Below, one piece after another: positions 10,401 to 18,897 of a DNA stretch of 64,000 nt. Both the position numbers and the translations under genes were made by a program. Within the stretch, counting starts at the first letter, position 1; each line of letters opens with the position of its first letter. Below the pieces are notes generated by a model. It had not been told where the DNA came from and ran no database searches. It was given only the letters and a program-made list of their open reading frames with translations. The DNA is from Chondrus crispus (lineage: Eukaryota; Rhodophyta; Florideophyceae; Gigartinales; Gigartinaceae): positions 9,856 through 73,855 of the forward strand of contig NW_005178661.1 in the NCBI RefSeq assembly GCF_000350225.1, given 5' to 3'.

Positions 10401-11622
10401 ATCGTGCTCTGCGACACGGGGCACGATTGTACGTCATCAAAAGGACATGAAACTATTCCCGGCGGCCGGACCCTTGGAGTTTGTCGCAATGGACCTCCTG
10501 GGTCCGTTGCCGAAGACCGCACATGGGAATCAGTTCGTCCTTGTGATTACCGACCGGTTCTCTAAGCTCACGCGCAGCATCGCGCTTCGTACGACAACCG
10601 CAGCCGTGGTGGCTAACGCATTCCTGGACAACTGGGTGTACGTCTACGGAGCACCACAGTACGTCCTTACAGATAACGGTCCGCAATTTGCGGCGAAGTT
10701 CTTCGACGCCGTGTGCGCATTGCTAGGCATACGTCACTATTTGACGACAGCCTACCACCCGCAAACTAACGGTCAGACCGAACGGTTTAATAAGACCATC
10801 GTGCAGAGGCTCCGACATTATGTCGAGGAGCACCAGCGAGACTGGGACGAGTTCCTCCAGCCTCTGACGTATGCTTATAACATACAAGTCCACCGGTCAA
10901 CGGAGACTACTCCGTTTGACCTGGTGTTGACAAGACAACCGTCCGGATTAACCGTCGCGGGTACCGCGCCTCAGGCTGCGGGAGTCGCCCATGACGACCC
11001 ACGTACTCCCGTACAGTACAAGCGGGCGACTCTTCGCAAGCTACGGGATGTCCTCGACCGTGCCCGGGTAAAGATGACCGCGGCCCAAAAGCGGTATAAG
11101 GAGAACTTCGATAAGAAAGTCCGATTCCGACCGGTAATACAGGAGGGCGACCAAGTCTACGTGGATCGCCCTCCCCGAGCCCTCCGAGCGGCTGAACGAC
11201 GTGGCCGTGACGGACAGGGGCTTGGGACGGACGACATGTCCGTCAAGCTTTTACCGAAGACGGAAGGACCCTTTCGGGTCCGCAAAGCCACGGACACGAC
11301 TGTTACTGTGGAGCATGACGGGCTTCCCGTACGAGTCAGTATTGACCGCGTCACGCGGATGCCAAGGGGCCCGGGGGACCGGACCATGCCTACAGGAGGC
11401 ATAAGTGCCCCTTCCGAACGGATTAACCCTCCCCATGGGGACGGTGCTAATACCCCCGAGGAGTTCGTCGTCGAGCGTCTCGTAGCGCATCGCGACACCC
11501 CTACCGGCTTGGAATACAAAGTGAGGTGGTATGGCTACACCCCCGCGGATGATACATTCGAACCCGCGGAGGGCCTACCACAAGCCTTTATCGATCGGTA
11601 TTGGCGAGCCCACCGAGCTTAG
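7414..11622 (+). CDS. pol: Pol polyprotein with C-terminal chromodomain
   Basis: The frame opens after TGA 7411-7413 and overlaps the end of gag in the -1 phase, so expression probably needs a -1 ribosomal shift. The only run in the overlap is GGGGG near 7438, which is not a canonical slippery heptamer. The first ATG is at 7636, just before the protease motif. Domains in order from that ATG: aspartic protease (LDSGAAPNLI), reverse transcriptase about 330-520 with ALVYLDDVIVYS, RNase H (YTLDTDACAYQVG, TDHEALRWVL), H2C2 zinc finger (CQSCS), integrase core (DLLGPLP, LTDNGPQF, HPQTNGQTERFNK) and a chromodomain at about 1275-1325 (LEYKVRWYGY). The chromodomain places it in the chromovirus lineage and suggests targeting to marked chromatin. 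All catalytic motifs are intact. Confidence 0.94.
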   Translation, partial: GGGGSPTHGGRQGGRVEATSSKLPVCLTPEDPSPSTQAAEPNRTEDAPTEAEPICFFKRQNYKVSATVGLRQANMRALSPVLDSGAAPNLIHIRCVAEPWRAAIRPVKSAPLVDASNRSMSALGQLTLYVRIGDFTARVKFLVVTRLAVDCILGTTFIDQHIKAILLPRRRVLFHHAPSVALTGTTPSKFTHKEHRTETEKSPRTKPFPSNTPSRKIRMVRGITIPPMTQATVRVATPVAGLCFLQNHPRTAEKNLSLMAQGVMDIRPDIPFSVIMSHFSHNAVHLPKHTVIGLALPSPTHILTLQPATGVAEAKEGGGNKNNLPPTVPPLGTVQDEGQDKSDTEEEQERTDTDEAPRLWTEDVHIGEEDGELREKIVAMLSEFKEMWNGRLGKIGATKHRIDLKVGANPIYQAPYRAGPTAREKEKTEVNRMLRAGVIEPATAEWASPVVFVPKKDGTMRFCEDYRKLNALTIRDSYPLPRMDECIDSLGDATVFTTLDCNSGYWQVEVAEEDRDKTTFASHCGLYRFVRMPFGLKNAPATFQRAVDIILSRVKWETALVYLDDVIVYSKSITEHLDHVREVLQLLYTAGVSLKISKCTFFDTSVTYLGHIIRPGRLEVERRNVIAIERALPPSNETELRSFLGMCNVYRRFVPNFAKIAAPLNRKTSKDHPFELGILSDSEYEAFAELKKRLVSPPILALPRHGYKYTLDTDACAYQVGCALLQDQPNGDKLPIGYWSRSLTDAEKDYKTTEKECLAVVWSILALRPYLYGATFNLRTDHEALRWVLNLADSSGRLARWRLRLAEYEYDVQYRPGVKHQLADGVSRLRTDEGETVAVDDEVPCFVVQVSRQEPYVGPVDIDWAPATERSPGNARERSQALAVTPEQTDVSSLSVEEFIQAQAADEFCIHAARTVGEPDSKYDVDRYGFLVRRSPLDGTLQRVVPKRLRAKVLYLAHHPRLAGHPGGTRMYYTLRREYYWPHMANDVYATVRNCQSCSATRGTIVRHQKDMKLFPAAGPLEFVAMDLLGPLPKTAHGNQFVLVITDRFSKLTRSIALRTTTAAVVANAFLDNWVYVYGAPQYVLTDNGPQFAAKFFDAVCALLGIRHYLTTAYHPQTNGQTERFNKTIVQRLRHYVEEHQRDWDEFLQPLTYAYNIQVHRSTETTPFDLVLTRQPSGLTVAGTAPQAAGVAHDDPRTPVQYKRATLRKLRDVLDRARVKMTAAQKRYKENFDKKVRFRPVIQEGDQVYVDRPPRALRAAERRGRDGQGLGTDDMSVKLLPKTEGPFRVRKATDTTVTVEHDGLPVRVSIDRVTRMPRGPGDRTMPTGGISAPSERINPPHGDGANTPEEFVVERLVAHRDTPTGLEYKVRWYGYTPADDTFEPAEGLPQAFIDRYWRAHRA

Positions 11623-11836
11623 TTCCGCTCGGTGGCGCAAGCTAAGAGGGGGGGTCTTCCGGATACTGTACCGGTTGAGACCACCCGCATGTAGAGCATG
11701 CGGGGGGCGGAAGCCGCCTACGGGACCGTCACTACCGCCCGGAACTACACGCTCTAAGATGGGCTTTGCACCCTCTAAACTACGGCTGGCAGTCGACTCC
11801 GTAACCCCCCCGAACTAAGGGCCTGAGTTACAAAAT

Positions 11837-11990
11837 TGGCCAGCCCTCCGGGGAGGTGCCGTGTGTCGAATACTGTACACGCCGCCTATAAGGCGTGTAA
11901 TCCGAAACGGTGAAGTCCAGGGACCTCAAGGGGATCGCCTAGGTCACTAGGTGTCCCCCGAGGTCGACCATGGTCGACGATGGGGAGCTA
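11837..11990 (+). repeat. Structured RNA module, copy 1
   Basis: The module runs GGCCAGCCCTCCGGGGAGG, a hairpin 11877-11898 (ACACGCC pairing GGCGTGT), TCCAGGGA, then a long hairpin 11922-11965. In that hairpin GACCTC pairs GAGGTC, GGGGA pairs TCCCC and CCTAG pairs CTAGG around loop GTCA. It is followed by the perfect palindrome GTCGACCATGGTCGAC (11963-11978). Copy 2 is at 12680-12905 with the same order of parts. Confidence 0.65.
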
Positions 11991-12171
11991 CGGCACGCCG
12001 GCGGTGCCCAAGATAAATACCGTCTCGGATACTTGCAGGGCTGCGCAACCCCCGACACGTGGCAAAAATTGCCAAGTGTCCTTCCCGCACTGGTGCGGTG
12101 GCCTGCGGCAAAAATCCGGGGACCAAATTGTAAGGGGTGACACCGTTCGGTTCGGCAATTACGTCCAAGTT

Positions 12172-12415
12172 CGGGCTACGTTTGAGCCCCTAGCGGGCTC
12201 AATAAAAATCGTAGCCCACCGCCGACAACGGCATCGTACTCCCCGCGTCAAGCCGCTTTGGACAGTATAAGGTCCTAAAAACGGTCAATGCCGACCCCGG
12301 CGGACCAGCCGCCAATTTCGGTCGACTTTGGGTTACGTTTTGACCCCTAGTGGGCTCAATAAAAATCGTAGTCCACTTCCGAGAACAGCATCGTGCTCAC
12401 CGCGTCAAGTCGGAC
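12172..12415 (+). repeat. Two 87-bp direct repeats with a stem and AATAAAAAT loop
   Basis: The units 12172-12258 and 12329-12415 lie 157 bp apart. In the first, GGGCTACG pairs perfectly with CGTAGCCC around an inner GAGCCC/GGGCTC hairpin and AATAAAAAT. In the second the outer stem is kept with two G-U wobbles. The AATAAA could serve in 3' end formation, which is an inference. Confidence 0.6.
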
Positions 12416-12679
12416 CCGAGGGTATCCATTCCGAAAACGCGGTCATGGCGAGGTGTCAACCGATTTGGAAACGAGATCAGTTTTTACTGGTTTCTAGTAG
12501 TTTTTTACAGTTTCCAAATCGGGGTTGTCGGCGAAATCGCCGGCGGCGCACTCGTACGCCCCCAACCGCCACGGAAAGGGACCCAGCGAGGCCAGAGGGG
12601 TCTCCCCGCAATCACGAGGGTCGAGACCCCCGCGTACTGTACGCGCCGGTGGAAAAAAGGGGCGTCCGAGTTGGCAAAA

Positions 12680-12905
12680 CGGCCAGCCCTCCGGGGGGGT
12701 GCCGTGCATCGGTACGTTGGCACCGCTACCCCGGAGGAGCGCCTGCTTATGGGGAGGCGCTGTAGCCCTCCGGGTGGGGCCTGGGTCTGTACCTGGCGCC
12801 CCGCCAAGGCGGGGCGCAACCGAACTGTACCCTCCAGGGACCCCCGAGGGAGCGCCCAGGTCACTGAGCGCCCCCGGGGTCGGCCATGGATGATGGGGGG
12901 ATGGG
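12680..12905 (+). repeat. Structured RNA module, copy 2
   Basis: The order of parts matches copy 1: GGCCAGCCCTCCGGGGGGG, a hairpin 12796-12817 (ten perfect pairs, loop AA), TCCAGGGA, and a hairpin 12839-12881 with GACCCC pairing GGGGTC. The loop AGGTCACT is shared with copy 1. The outer stem differs from copy 1 by a paired change (T-A to C-G). It carries about 70 extra bases before the first hairpin. Confidence 0.65.
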
Positions 12906-14856
12906 GACGAATTGCTGCGAAGCCATGCCGTCCACAAACCCAATCACCGCCACGGAATGGCCGGGGTACAGTACATGTGGTTCGCACAGTACTGTACCCG
13001 GTGGCCGTAGCCAATTAGGGCGCGCGGCGGCGTATGGGAGGCTGTTCGGAATGCCCCCGATTTGAGGGAACAGCCAATCGGAGCTCTTCAAAAAGGCAAA
13101 AAGCCACCCGCCGAACGGAAAAACCAGGCACGTTTTACTAAGAAAAACGCCGGTTTTGAAGCCAGAATGACCCCCCGAACGGAAAATCAGGCATATTTTA
13201 CTGAGAAAAAGGCCGATTTTACCGAGATGGAAAACGGATCAGCACCGCTCCGGGGCAGCTTGCACTGCGTCTTTTGACCCCTAAAGCGGTTGGTACTCCT
13301 ACCTCCCGCGCTTGGGCAACCTAACGCGCCACGGTGCTTCGCAGGGCTCCCCGCGATGCTCGCGCCCAACGACCGCTTAACAGCCTCGGGTAGGCGCACA
13401 CGAACTGTACCGACGGTCCACCGACGCTCGCGGAAGGCTGGTACCGGGCCTGGGGGCCGCGCCGGCCCCGCGATTTCGCGGAGGGGCGGCCGCCTCAACA
13501 CCGAGCCGCGAGGGCTCTCCGGATGAACTGTTTGCCGGAGCCAGCGGGCGGTGAGGGTGAGATCCTGTTGGCCCCCCCAAGGTGGGCGCAGACAGTACCA
13601 AATGGTTGGCTCCCCTCCTCCACGAGGACGAAGAAGCCAAAAGTGGTGATGCACCTACCCCGCGGCCTGGCGGAGGAGCGTCAGCTCCAACCCCAAACCA
13701 GGGGGGCCTGAGGACGAGGAAGCACCGCATTCGCTCAGGGTCCCCACGGAAGCCGTGGTAGCCGCCTCGGCACCACGGATGGGTGGAGCCCACCGCGGGG
13801 TGGTACTGTCCCGCGAGGGCGGTGGAATCAACGCCTCGATGGCAGGGAGAATGGCACAGCCGTCCCCATAGGAGGCGATCCCTCGCCACCCGTTGTCGGC
13901 ACGCGTGTCGCTGCAGTTACCCTTCTCACCGACAAGGCCGCCTTCGCAGGAGACTGGCCCATCACTGGGTCTTTCTCGATCTCCGTCGCCATCGGGGCCG
14001 CCTCAAGGGGGATTCTCCTCTAACTACCGGGGCGGACATCTGCGTAAAAGTCCTTACGGTATCTTCCGGGGGCGTGGGGCCAACCGAGCCCCACTCAGAC
14101 CCTAGACCGTCGAAGATAATTATTCCCCGGTGTCACCGTTGGGAAATCCGTCCGCGGAGCATCTCCGGGGCAGCTACGGCACGCCCCGACATCCGCAGAC
14201 GGTGGACAAGCTCGTGGCTCGGGAATACTGGACGGGCGATCTCCCAGAGATTCCAAGCCCTGTCGGTCCTCGAGACGCGGCTCCGGCGAGGTTTCTATTA
14301 CCGTCGAGCCGTCGGCCCTGTCCAGCGGGTTGGGGGCAGCTGGCGTCACCGCCGCTGCTTTTAACCTACCCACCGTTCAGACGAGCTACGGGAGTCTCTG
14401 CACGGGAATACTCCGGTGCGATCTCGACACGGGAAGGCGAGGCAGTCTCGCCCCAGCCCTCGACCGTGTTGCCGGCGCTGTCGTGGCCGGCACCGTCGGG
14501 TTTCCCCCTGTCCTTTGATCCGTTATCGGTACTGTACGGATGAGAGAGGGTGATTAGGACCTGTCGATCAAGAAGTCAGTGGGGATGGAATACGGTTAGT
14601 CGCGTCAGGAAGCAGGGATCGCAACCGCATGGAAATTAGCGCCCGGCTCACATGGCCAAGCGAAAAACTGCCATGCTGCCCGACCGGGGCGCCGGCGCTT
14701 GCCCATGACGGAGAGGGTCCGCGCAGTGAGGTCGTCGGCTGCCAAGCGGCCGCTAGTACCGATACGGAATGTTCGCGCCAAGGATGGCCGTGGTGGGAAG
14801 ACTTGAAGTGGAAATGCAGTCTCCGGGACGGACGGCACGAGGACGTGCCGTCATTT

Positions 14857-14867
14857 AAGAAGGGGGG
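14857..14867 (+). other. Polypurine tract of the chromovirus
   Basis: AAGAAGGGGGG ends two bases before the 3' LTR, the position expected for the plus-strand primer. Confidence 0.85.
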
Positions 14868-14869
14868 TT

Positions 14870-15469
14870 TGTGGTACAATTGCCAAGTGGCGCTACTGCA
14901 CTAGGCGGGCGCCAGAGGCCTCGCCAAGTACAGTAGTAAGATGTTAACCGATACGGTGCATACGTGGCCAGCACGTGTACATGTGGCCACGTGGGAGTCC
15001 ACGTGTAGTTAGTGGCACCAGCTAGTGCAGGTGTACACGTGGTGCGCGACCGATCGGTGGGTTAGTACAGTAGTCATTTTTAGTTACCGTAAGCTACAGT
15101 AAGCTGGCTACAGTATGTACAGCTACTGTAGTTCGTCCGGTGCCACCGCCCTACTAGGGGGTATAAGATAGGGGGGCACCGGGCTGGAGGTAAACCGAGG
15201 CAAGCACGCCTCCCCTTACTTCCTACCCTAGTCCTTTACCGTACGGTTAAGTAAGTCCCTCAGGTTTCCAGCTCGCCACCGGTCGTACTGCTCTACACCC
15301 CAGTACGACTGCGCGTGTCCAGTGCGGTGTACCTCCCTTGTCCTGTGCTTCCTACCGTTCCGGACTATTCTACCTGACGCTCCAGTGTAGCGGTCCCCCA
15401 AGCTCCCTCATTTTAGGTACAGCCTGTCCTTTTCCGTTTACGGTTTAGCGTCCCTACGGTTGTACCACA
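14870..15469 (+). repeat. 3' LTR of the chromovirus
   Basis: It is 600 bp and matches the 5' LTR except for four substitutions seen by eye (near 14975, 15043, 15130 and 15362). Confidence 0.95.
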
Positions 15470-15500
15470 GACGGTACGGTCAGATACATGCAAAAGTGTG

Positions 15501-18500
15501 ATGTTGGAAAATGACTTCTCGGATGAGATAATTGGAGAGCGGGCAAGACTGTTCTGTATTTCAGCGGTTGAGAAGATGGGCATGCAGTGCACAGTGAAGA
15601 CGATTGCTCCAACTAGAGCTGGATTTGTGATCTTATTCATTAGCGACATTTTGCGGCAGTGTGTTCAGTGGCTCAACGCACTCATCGCCAGTCGTGCCGA
15701 GGCAGTATCTGCAGTCACATTGGCTGATTCGTACAAATACGTTTCTGTTTTATTGATGTCTCACTGTACTGGTTTTAGTTTCGAAAAGGCCATTCTGATT
15801 CTTCGTCTATCAGGTTGCAAAGTACCCTCGCTTGAACGTATGAGATTCATAGCTGGCAACATACTGGCGCATTCCCCAACGGGGCGTTGTAACGAAGGCG
15901 GATCTAGTTGGAATGCACAGAGGGATCAAACTAGGTACTTATCGGAGTTCGAGGGTATTGGTTTCAAAGAAACAAAGAAGGTATTCTTCAATCCACTGCA
16001 TCTTTTTGCCACACTCGACGATGATTTGTTTGGGACGCGGGCTGCCGACAATCAAGTTAAAACGCTTAGTGCAAGGAAGGCGGACAAGGAGGGGCATTCA
16101 GCTGATTCCGTTGCGGATGCTTTATTCCGCATTACTATTGCAGTACGTTTTAGACGGAGAGGTGAATCCCAAGTAGATTCCGTAAGCAAGTCGATTGGTG
16201 ATCTTGTAGACGGACAAGGGGAAGTTGCTTTAAACGGATGCATCATAACGGCGGATCGCAGTTATGGGAAGGAGTCCTTTGTAAGGCTGTTAATGAAGAA
16301 TGGTTTGGCGTCTATTTTCGTGATGCCTCAGCATTTACAAAAGTGTCATCCGTTTGCTGGAAAATCGTTTTATAAACCGATGAGAGAGGACGAAAACGAG
16401 AGTGCAGTAGATGCCCAGACGCAAAGCTCAACTTTGCCCGCCAGCAGCACTGCACAAGATCCAGGGAGCGCTGAAGAGGGAGCGGTTCGTGTTCAGTATG
16501 ACCGTCTGTCGCGTTTTATAATACATGACGCGCCAGAACTGGGCCCAGGCTGCTTCATCGCGTCTAAGAGGGTTGCAGCAGATGAGGCAAGCGTCGGATT
16601 GAACAAAATGACTGCCATTGCTGTCCGTGAGAGAGGTACAGTGAAGTTTGCAAAGGTATTGCGCTTCCTGTACACAGTTCCCGACGCAGTTCAAAAATGT
16701 TTGAACACATGGATTGCCGTTCCTAAACCAAACCTGAACCTGGAGATGACACTTTTTAGCAAATGTGAGTGTAAGAATGCCAGGTTTAAAGAAATAAGAG
16801 AGAAGGTGGAACAGGAGATCTCGAGAAGTTGTGATGTTCTAACAGTAACACAACGAACTGCTGATTGGTTTGTCCTACGACAATTTCGTCTAACGGGAAC
16901 AAATGCGGGGAAGATACTTATGAATAATAGCCTAATACGTTCGAGACTTGGACTACATCCGCTGCAAAACCCCACAGAGCTCACAATGAAAGAGAGATTC
17001 TCCCTGTTTAGCCAAGGATGGTTTAGCTCCAAAGCATCAACTGAACCTATGATGCGAGGCACTGCTAATGAAGGAGCTGTGATTCAAGCTTTATCATCTA
17101 TGCCGTTTATTGCTACTGTGTTTGAGAATGGAATGTTTGCAGCTAAAGACGCCGGCTATCTTGCATGTTCGACAAACGGCATCGCTGTTATTTTGGCGCA
17201 GCACTGTCAAGAATTGAACAATGTTGATGCTGACATTTTAACTGTTGACGGCCAGGCAGTGGTGCTTGCTTGCCTCGAGATAAAAACACGTGTCGCGGTC
17301 GCCACTCTAGGAGAGGCGATACAACTATCTTCGGGAGAGATAATACAATGTGAAGTTGGTGATGAAACATTCCGAAAGTACATCCCAAGTGAACACATGA
17401 CACAAATACTGCATCAGTTGGTGGTAACGAAGCTTCAGATTTCTCTGTACGTATGTGCTGGGGAGACCGGGATTTTATACATGATACTTGCCAGATGCCC
17501 GCTCCAGATCTCGACGATTTGTAAGACAGAGGAAACAACTGTCGGAGGCCCTTTCCTGCAGTGGGCGCATGAAACGAGCGTTCAGATGCCATCCTTCATC
17601 GATGAATCTATTAAGGATGTAATCCGATCTCGACATCAGTTCTGGATGAGTATTAACAAGCATGTCACAGAACATGGGCCGTTTGTACCATTGAAACTTT
17701 TCAAACATGCTTCGCAAACGTTATATTCCAAGACAAAAGCCGGTGTGGACGGTGCAACTCAACAACGTGCAATAATGCGCTCATCAACCGCGCATTTCAA
17801 ATGGGAACAAAAGCTGGTCTCACAGACCTTAAAGACACTGGCTGTAAATGCATTTCTAGCATGGAGGATGCACGAACGCTCTGATTCTATAAGTACCTCT
17901 GCCAGCTTCAAATCTATCGACAGCTACCGTAACGGCCTGAACAAGGTTCAGGCAACTGCTGATTTTATTTTTGATGTCGCACAAGAACTTCTAAGTTATG
18001 CAGACACATTACATGTTGTACCTACTGAGGATTCGGTTCCGGAGGAATTAGATGCTCAAAGTGACGAAGCTAAAAGAATTATTATGATGGCTGTGACACG
18101 GAAAAGGAATCGTATTACCTTCTTCAATTCTACAGATGGCAAACTACTTCGTCTTCACATAAGAGGTCATTCACCGAGACAAGGACGCTTTATTAAGGGC
18201 TGTACGCTCTGTGGACAGCAAACCACAGCTTGGCGTGGTCACCGTACATCGTTACAATGTTCTCTTTGCTCCGTACCACTATGTGTGCGGGTCTATCCTG
18301 GACTGCGCAAAAGTTGTTATGATCTCTGGCATTCTAGCCATATCTTGCGTTTAAGAACTACACCTCAGCCAGCATCTCGAGGCACTCACACTAACGGTAC
18401 AGGAAATCACGATAATGAGGAATTACCGAACCAGGAAGGCGCAGGCAGTGAGTCTGAGGTAACATCGGGTAATAGGAGTCGTGGGAGCATGCGACAAGGA

Positions 18501-18539
18501 ACAGCCGAACAGCCGTCGTGCAGACAGCGCCTCCAATAG
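15501..18539 (+). CDS. piggyBac-like transposase fused to a YqaJ-type nuclease domain
   Basis: The intact frame is 1012 residues from ATG 15501. About 170-300 resembles a piggyBac/IS4-type DDE core (LFATLDDDLFGTR; ITADRSYGKESFVRLLMKNG followed by FVMP). About 445-600 matches the YqaJ/lambda-exonuclease fold: QRTADWFVLRQFRLTG, MRGTANEGAVIQAL, then CSTNGIAV where the family usually has an Asp (PDG), and CLEIKTR with the E-x-K pair. The C-terminus (about 898-950) is a Cys-rich zinc module (CTLCGQ, CSLCSVPLC, WHSSH) of the piggyBac cysteine-rich type. The chromovirus 3' LTR ends 31 bp before the start codon, so the native upstream end is missing. The DDE assignment is less certain than the nuclease and zinc assignments. 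Confidence 0.65.
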   Translation: MLENDFSDEIIGERARLFCISAVEKMGMQCTVKTIAPTRAGFVILFISDILRQCVQWLNALIASRAEAVSAVTLADSYKYVSVLLMSHCTGFSFEKAILILRLSGCKVPSLERMRFIAGNILAHSPTGRCNEGGSSWNAQRDQTRYLSEFEGIGFKETKKVFFNPLHLFATLDDDLFGTRAADNQVKTLSARKADKEGHSADSVADALFRITIAVRFRRRGESQVDSVSKSIGDLVDGQGEVALNGCIITADRSYGKESFVRLLMKNGLASIFVMPQHLQKCHPFAGKSFYKPMREDENESAVDAQTQSSTLPASSTAQDPGSAEEGAVRVQYDRLSRFIIHDAPELGPGCFIASKRVAADEASVGLNKMTAIAVRERGTVKFAKVLRFLYTVPDAVQKCLNTWIAVPKPNLNLEMTLFSKCECKNARFKEIREKVEQEISRSCDVLTVTQRTADWFVLRQFRLTGTNAGKILMNNSLIRSRLGLHPLQNPTELTMKERFSLFSQGWFSSKASTEPMMRGTANEGAVIQALSSMPFIATVFENGMFAAKDAGYLACSTNGIAVILAQHCQELNNVDADILTVDGQAVVLACLEIKTRVAVATLGEAIQLSSGEIIQCEVGDETFRKYIPSEHMTQILHQLVVTKLQISLYVCAGETGILYMILARCPLQISTICKTEETTVGGPFLQWAHETSVQMPSFIDESIKDVIRSRHQFWMSINKHVTEHGPFVPLKLFKHASQTLYSKTKAGVDGATQQRAIMRSSTAHFKWEQKLVSQTLKTLAVNAFLAWRMHERSDSISTSASFKSIDSYRNGLNKVQATADFIFDVAQELLSYADTLHVVPTEDSVPEELDAQSDEAKRIIMMAVTRKRNRITFFNSTDGKLLRLHIRGHSPRQGRFIKGCTLCGQQTTAWRGHRTSLQCSLCSVPLCVRVYPGLRKSCYDLWHSSHILRLRTTPQPASRGTHTNGTGNHDNEELPNQEGAGSESEVTSGNRSRGSMRQGTAEQPSCRQRLQ

Positions 18540-18600
18540 ACTCAGGGGATAATTCGTGGACTGCTATTGATAAATTTGGAGCACGATGTACACGTCTTTA

Positions 18601-18822
18601 TGTCCAGTATAGTGGACATAATCAAATTTTTGCATGTTCAAACCGGTTGTTATTGACAAACTGTGGAGCCAAGTACAGTTCCAACAGGTGAAAAACATTC
18701 CCTCACATGCTTCACCGTGTCCAGGGGAAGCTTTATCCTTGCTGTATATCTGGTTTTTATTGGCGAAACCCATATACTTCAGAACTAGCAGGACATTGAA
18801 ATTTATGTCCACTATACTGGCC
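18601..18822. repeat. Short inverted-repeat element downstream of the piggyBac-like gene
   Basis: CCAGTATAGTGGACATAA at 18601 is matched by its reverse complement ending at 18822, giving a 222-bp unit with 18-bp ends. No convincing target duplication is visible. It may be a small non-autonomous element, or a subterminal repeat plus the right end of the piggyBac-like transposon. Confidence 0.5.
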
Positions 18823-18831
18823 ATATGAGAT

Positions 18832-18897
18832 GGCATTAGGGTACCCTAATGCCGTCCGATGCACTTGGCGATAACGTTATCGCCAAGTGCATCGGAC
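18832..18897. repeat. Compound palindrome 1 (22 bp + 44 bp, both perfect)
   Basis: Positions 18832-18853 are a perfect 22-bp palindrome centred on GGTACC. Positions 18854-18897 are a perfect 44-bp palindrome centred on AACGTT. They abut with no spacer, and GAGAT (18827-18831) pairs with ATCTC (18901-18905) outside them, so a two-arm cruciform can form. Confidence 0.95.

Larger units (their letters stand above)
11623..14856 (+). other. 3.2 kb non-coding tail between pol and the 3' LTR
   Basis: No intact long gene is seen. The tail begins with a purine run (AAGAGGGGGGG, about 11643) resembling a second polypurine tract. It holds two sets of duplicated, hairpin-forming modules (11837-11990 with 12680-12905, and 12172-12258 with 12329-12415). 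From about 13500 to 14520 it holds fragments that read like protein in alternating frames. Its length is unusual for a Ty3/gypsy 3' untranslated region. Confidence 0.7.
4265..15469 (+). mobile_element. Ty3/gypsy chromovirus, full length
   Basis: Two 600-bp LTRs flank gag and pol, with a polypurine tract before the 3' LTR and a candidate primer-binding site after the 5' LTR. The LTR ends are the perfect inverted pair TGTGGTACAA / TTGTACCACA. The two LTRs differ at four positions by eye (about 0.7 percent), so the element is young. The five bases outside the left LTR (AATGT, 4260-4264) do not match those outside the right LTR (GACGG, 15470-15474), so there is no target-site duplication. The element is 11.2 kb, of which 3.2 kb between pol and the 3' LTR is non-coding. 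Confidence 0.95.

Noticed and set aside
12350..13018. 222-codon frame in the chromovirus tail
   Set aside because: Overlaps the structured repeat modules, has comparable frames on both strands as expected for GC-rich DNA, and no recognisable domain.
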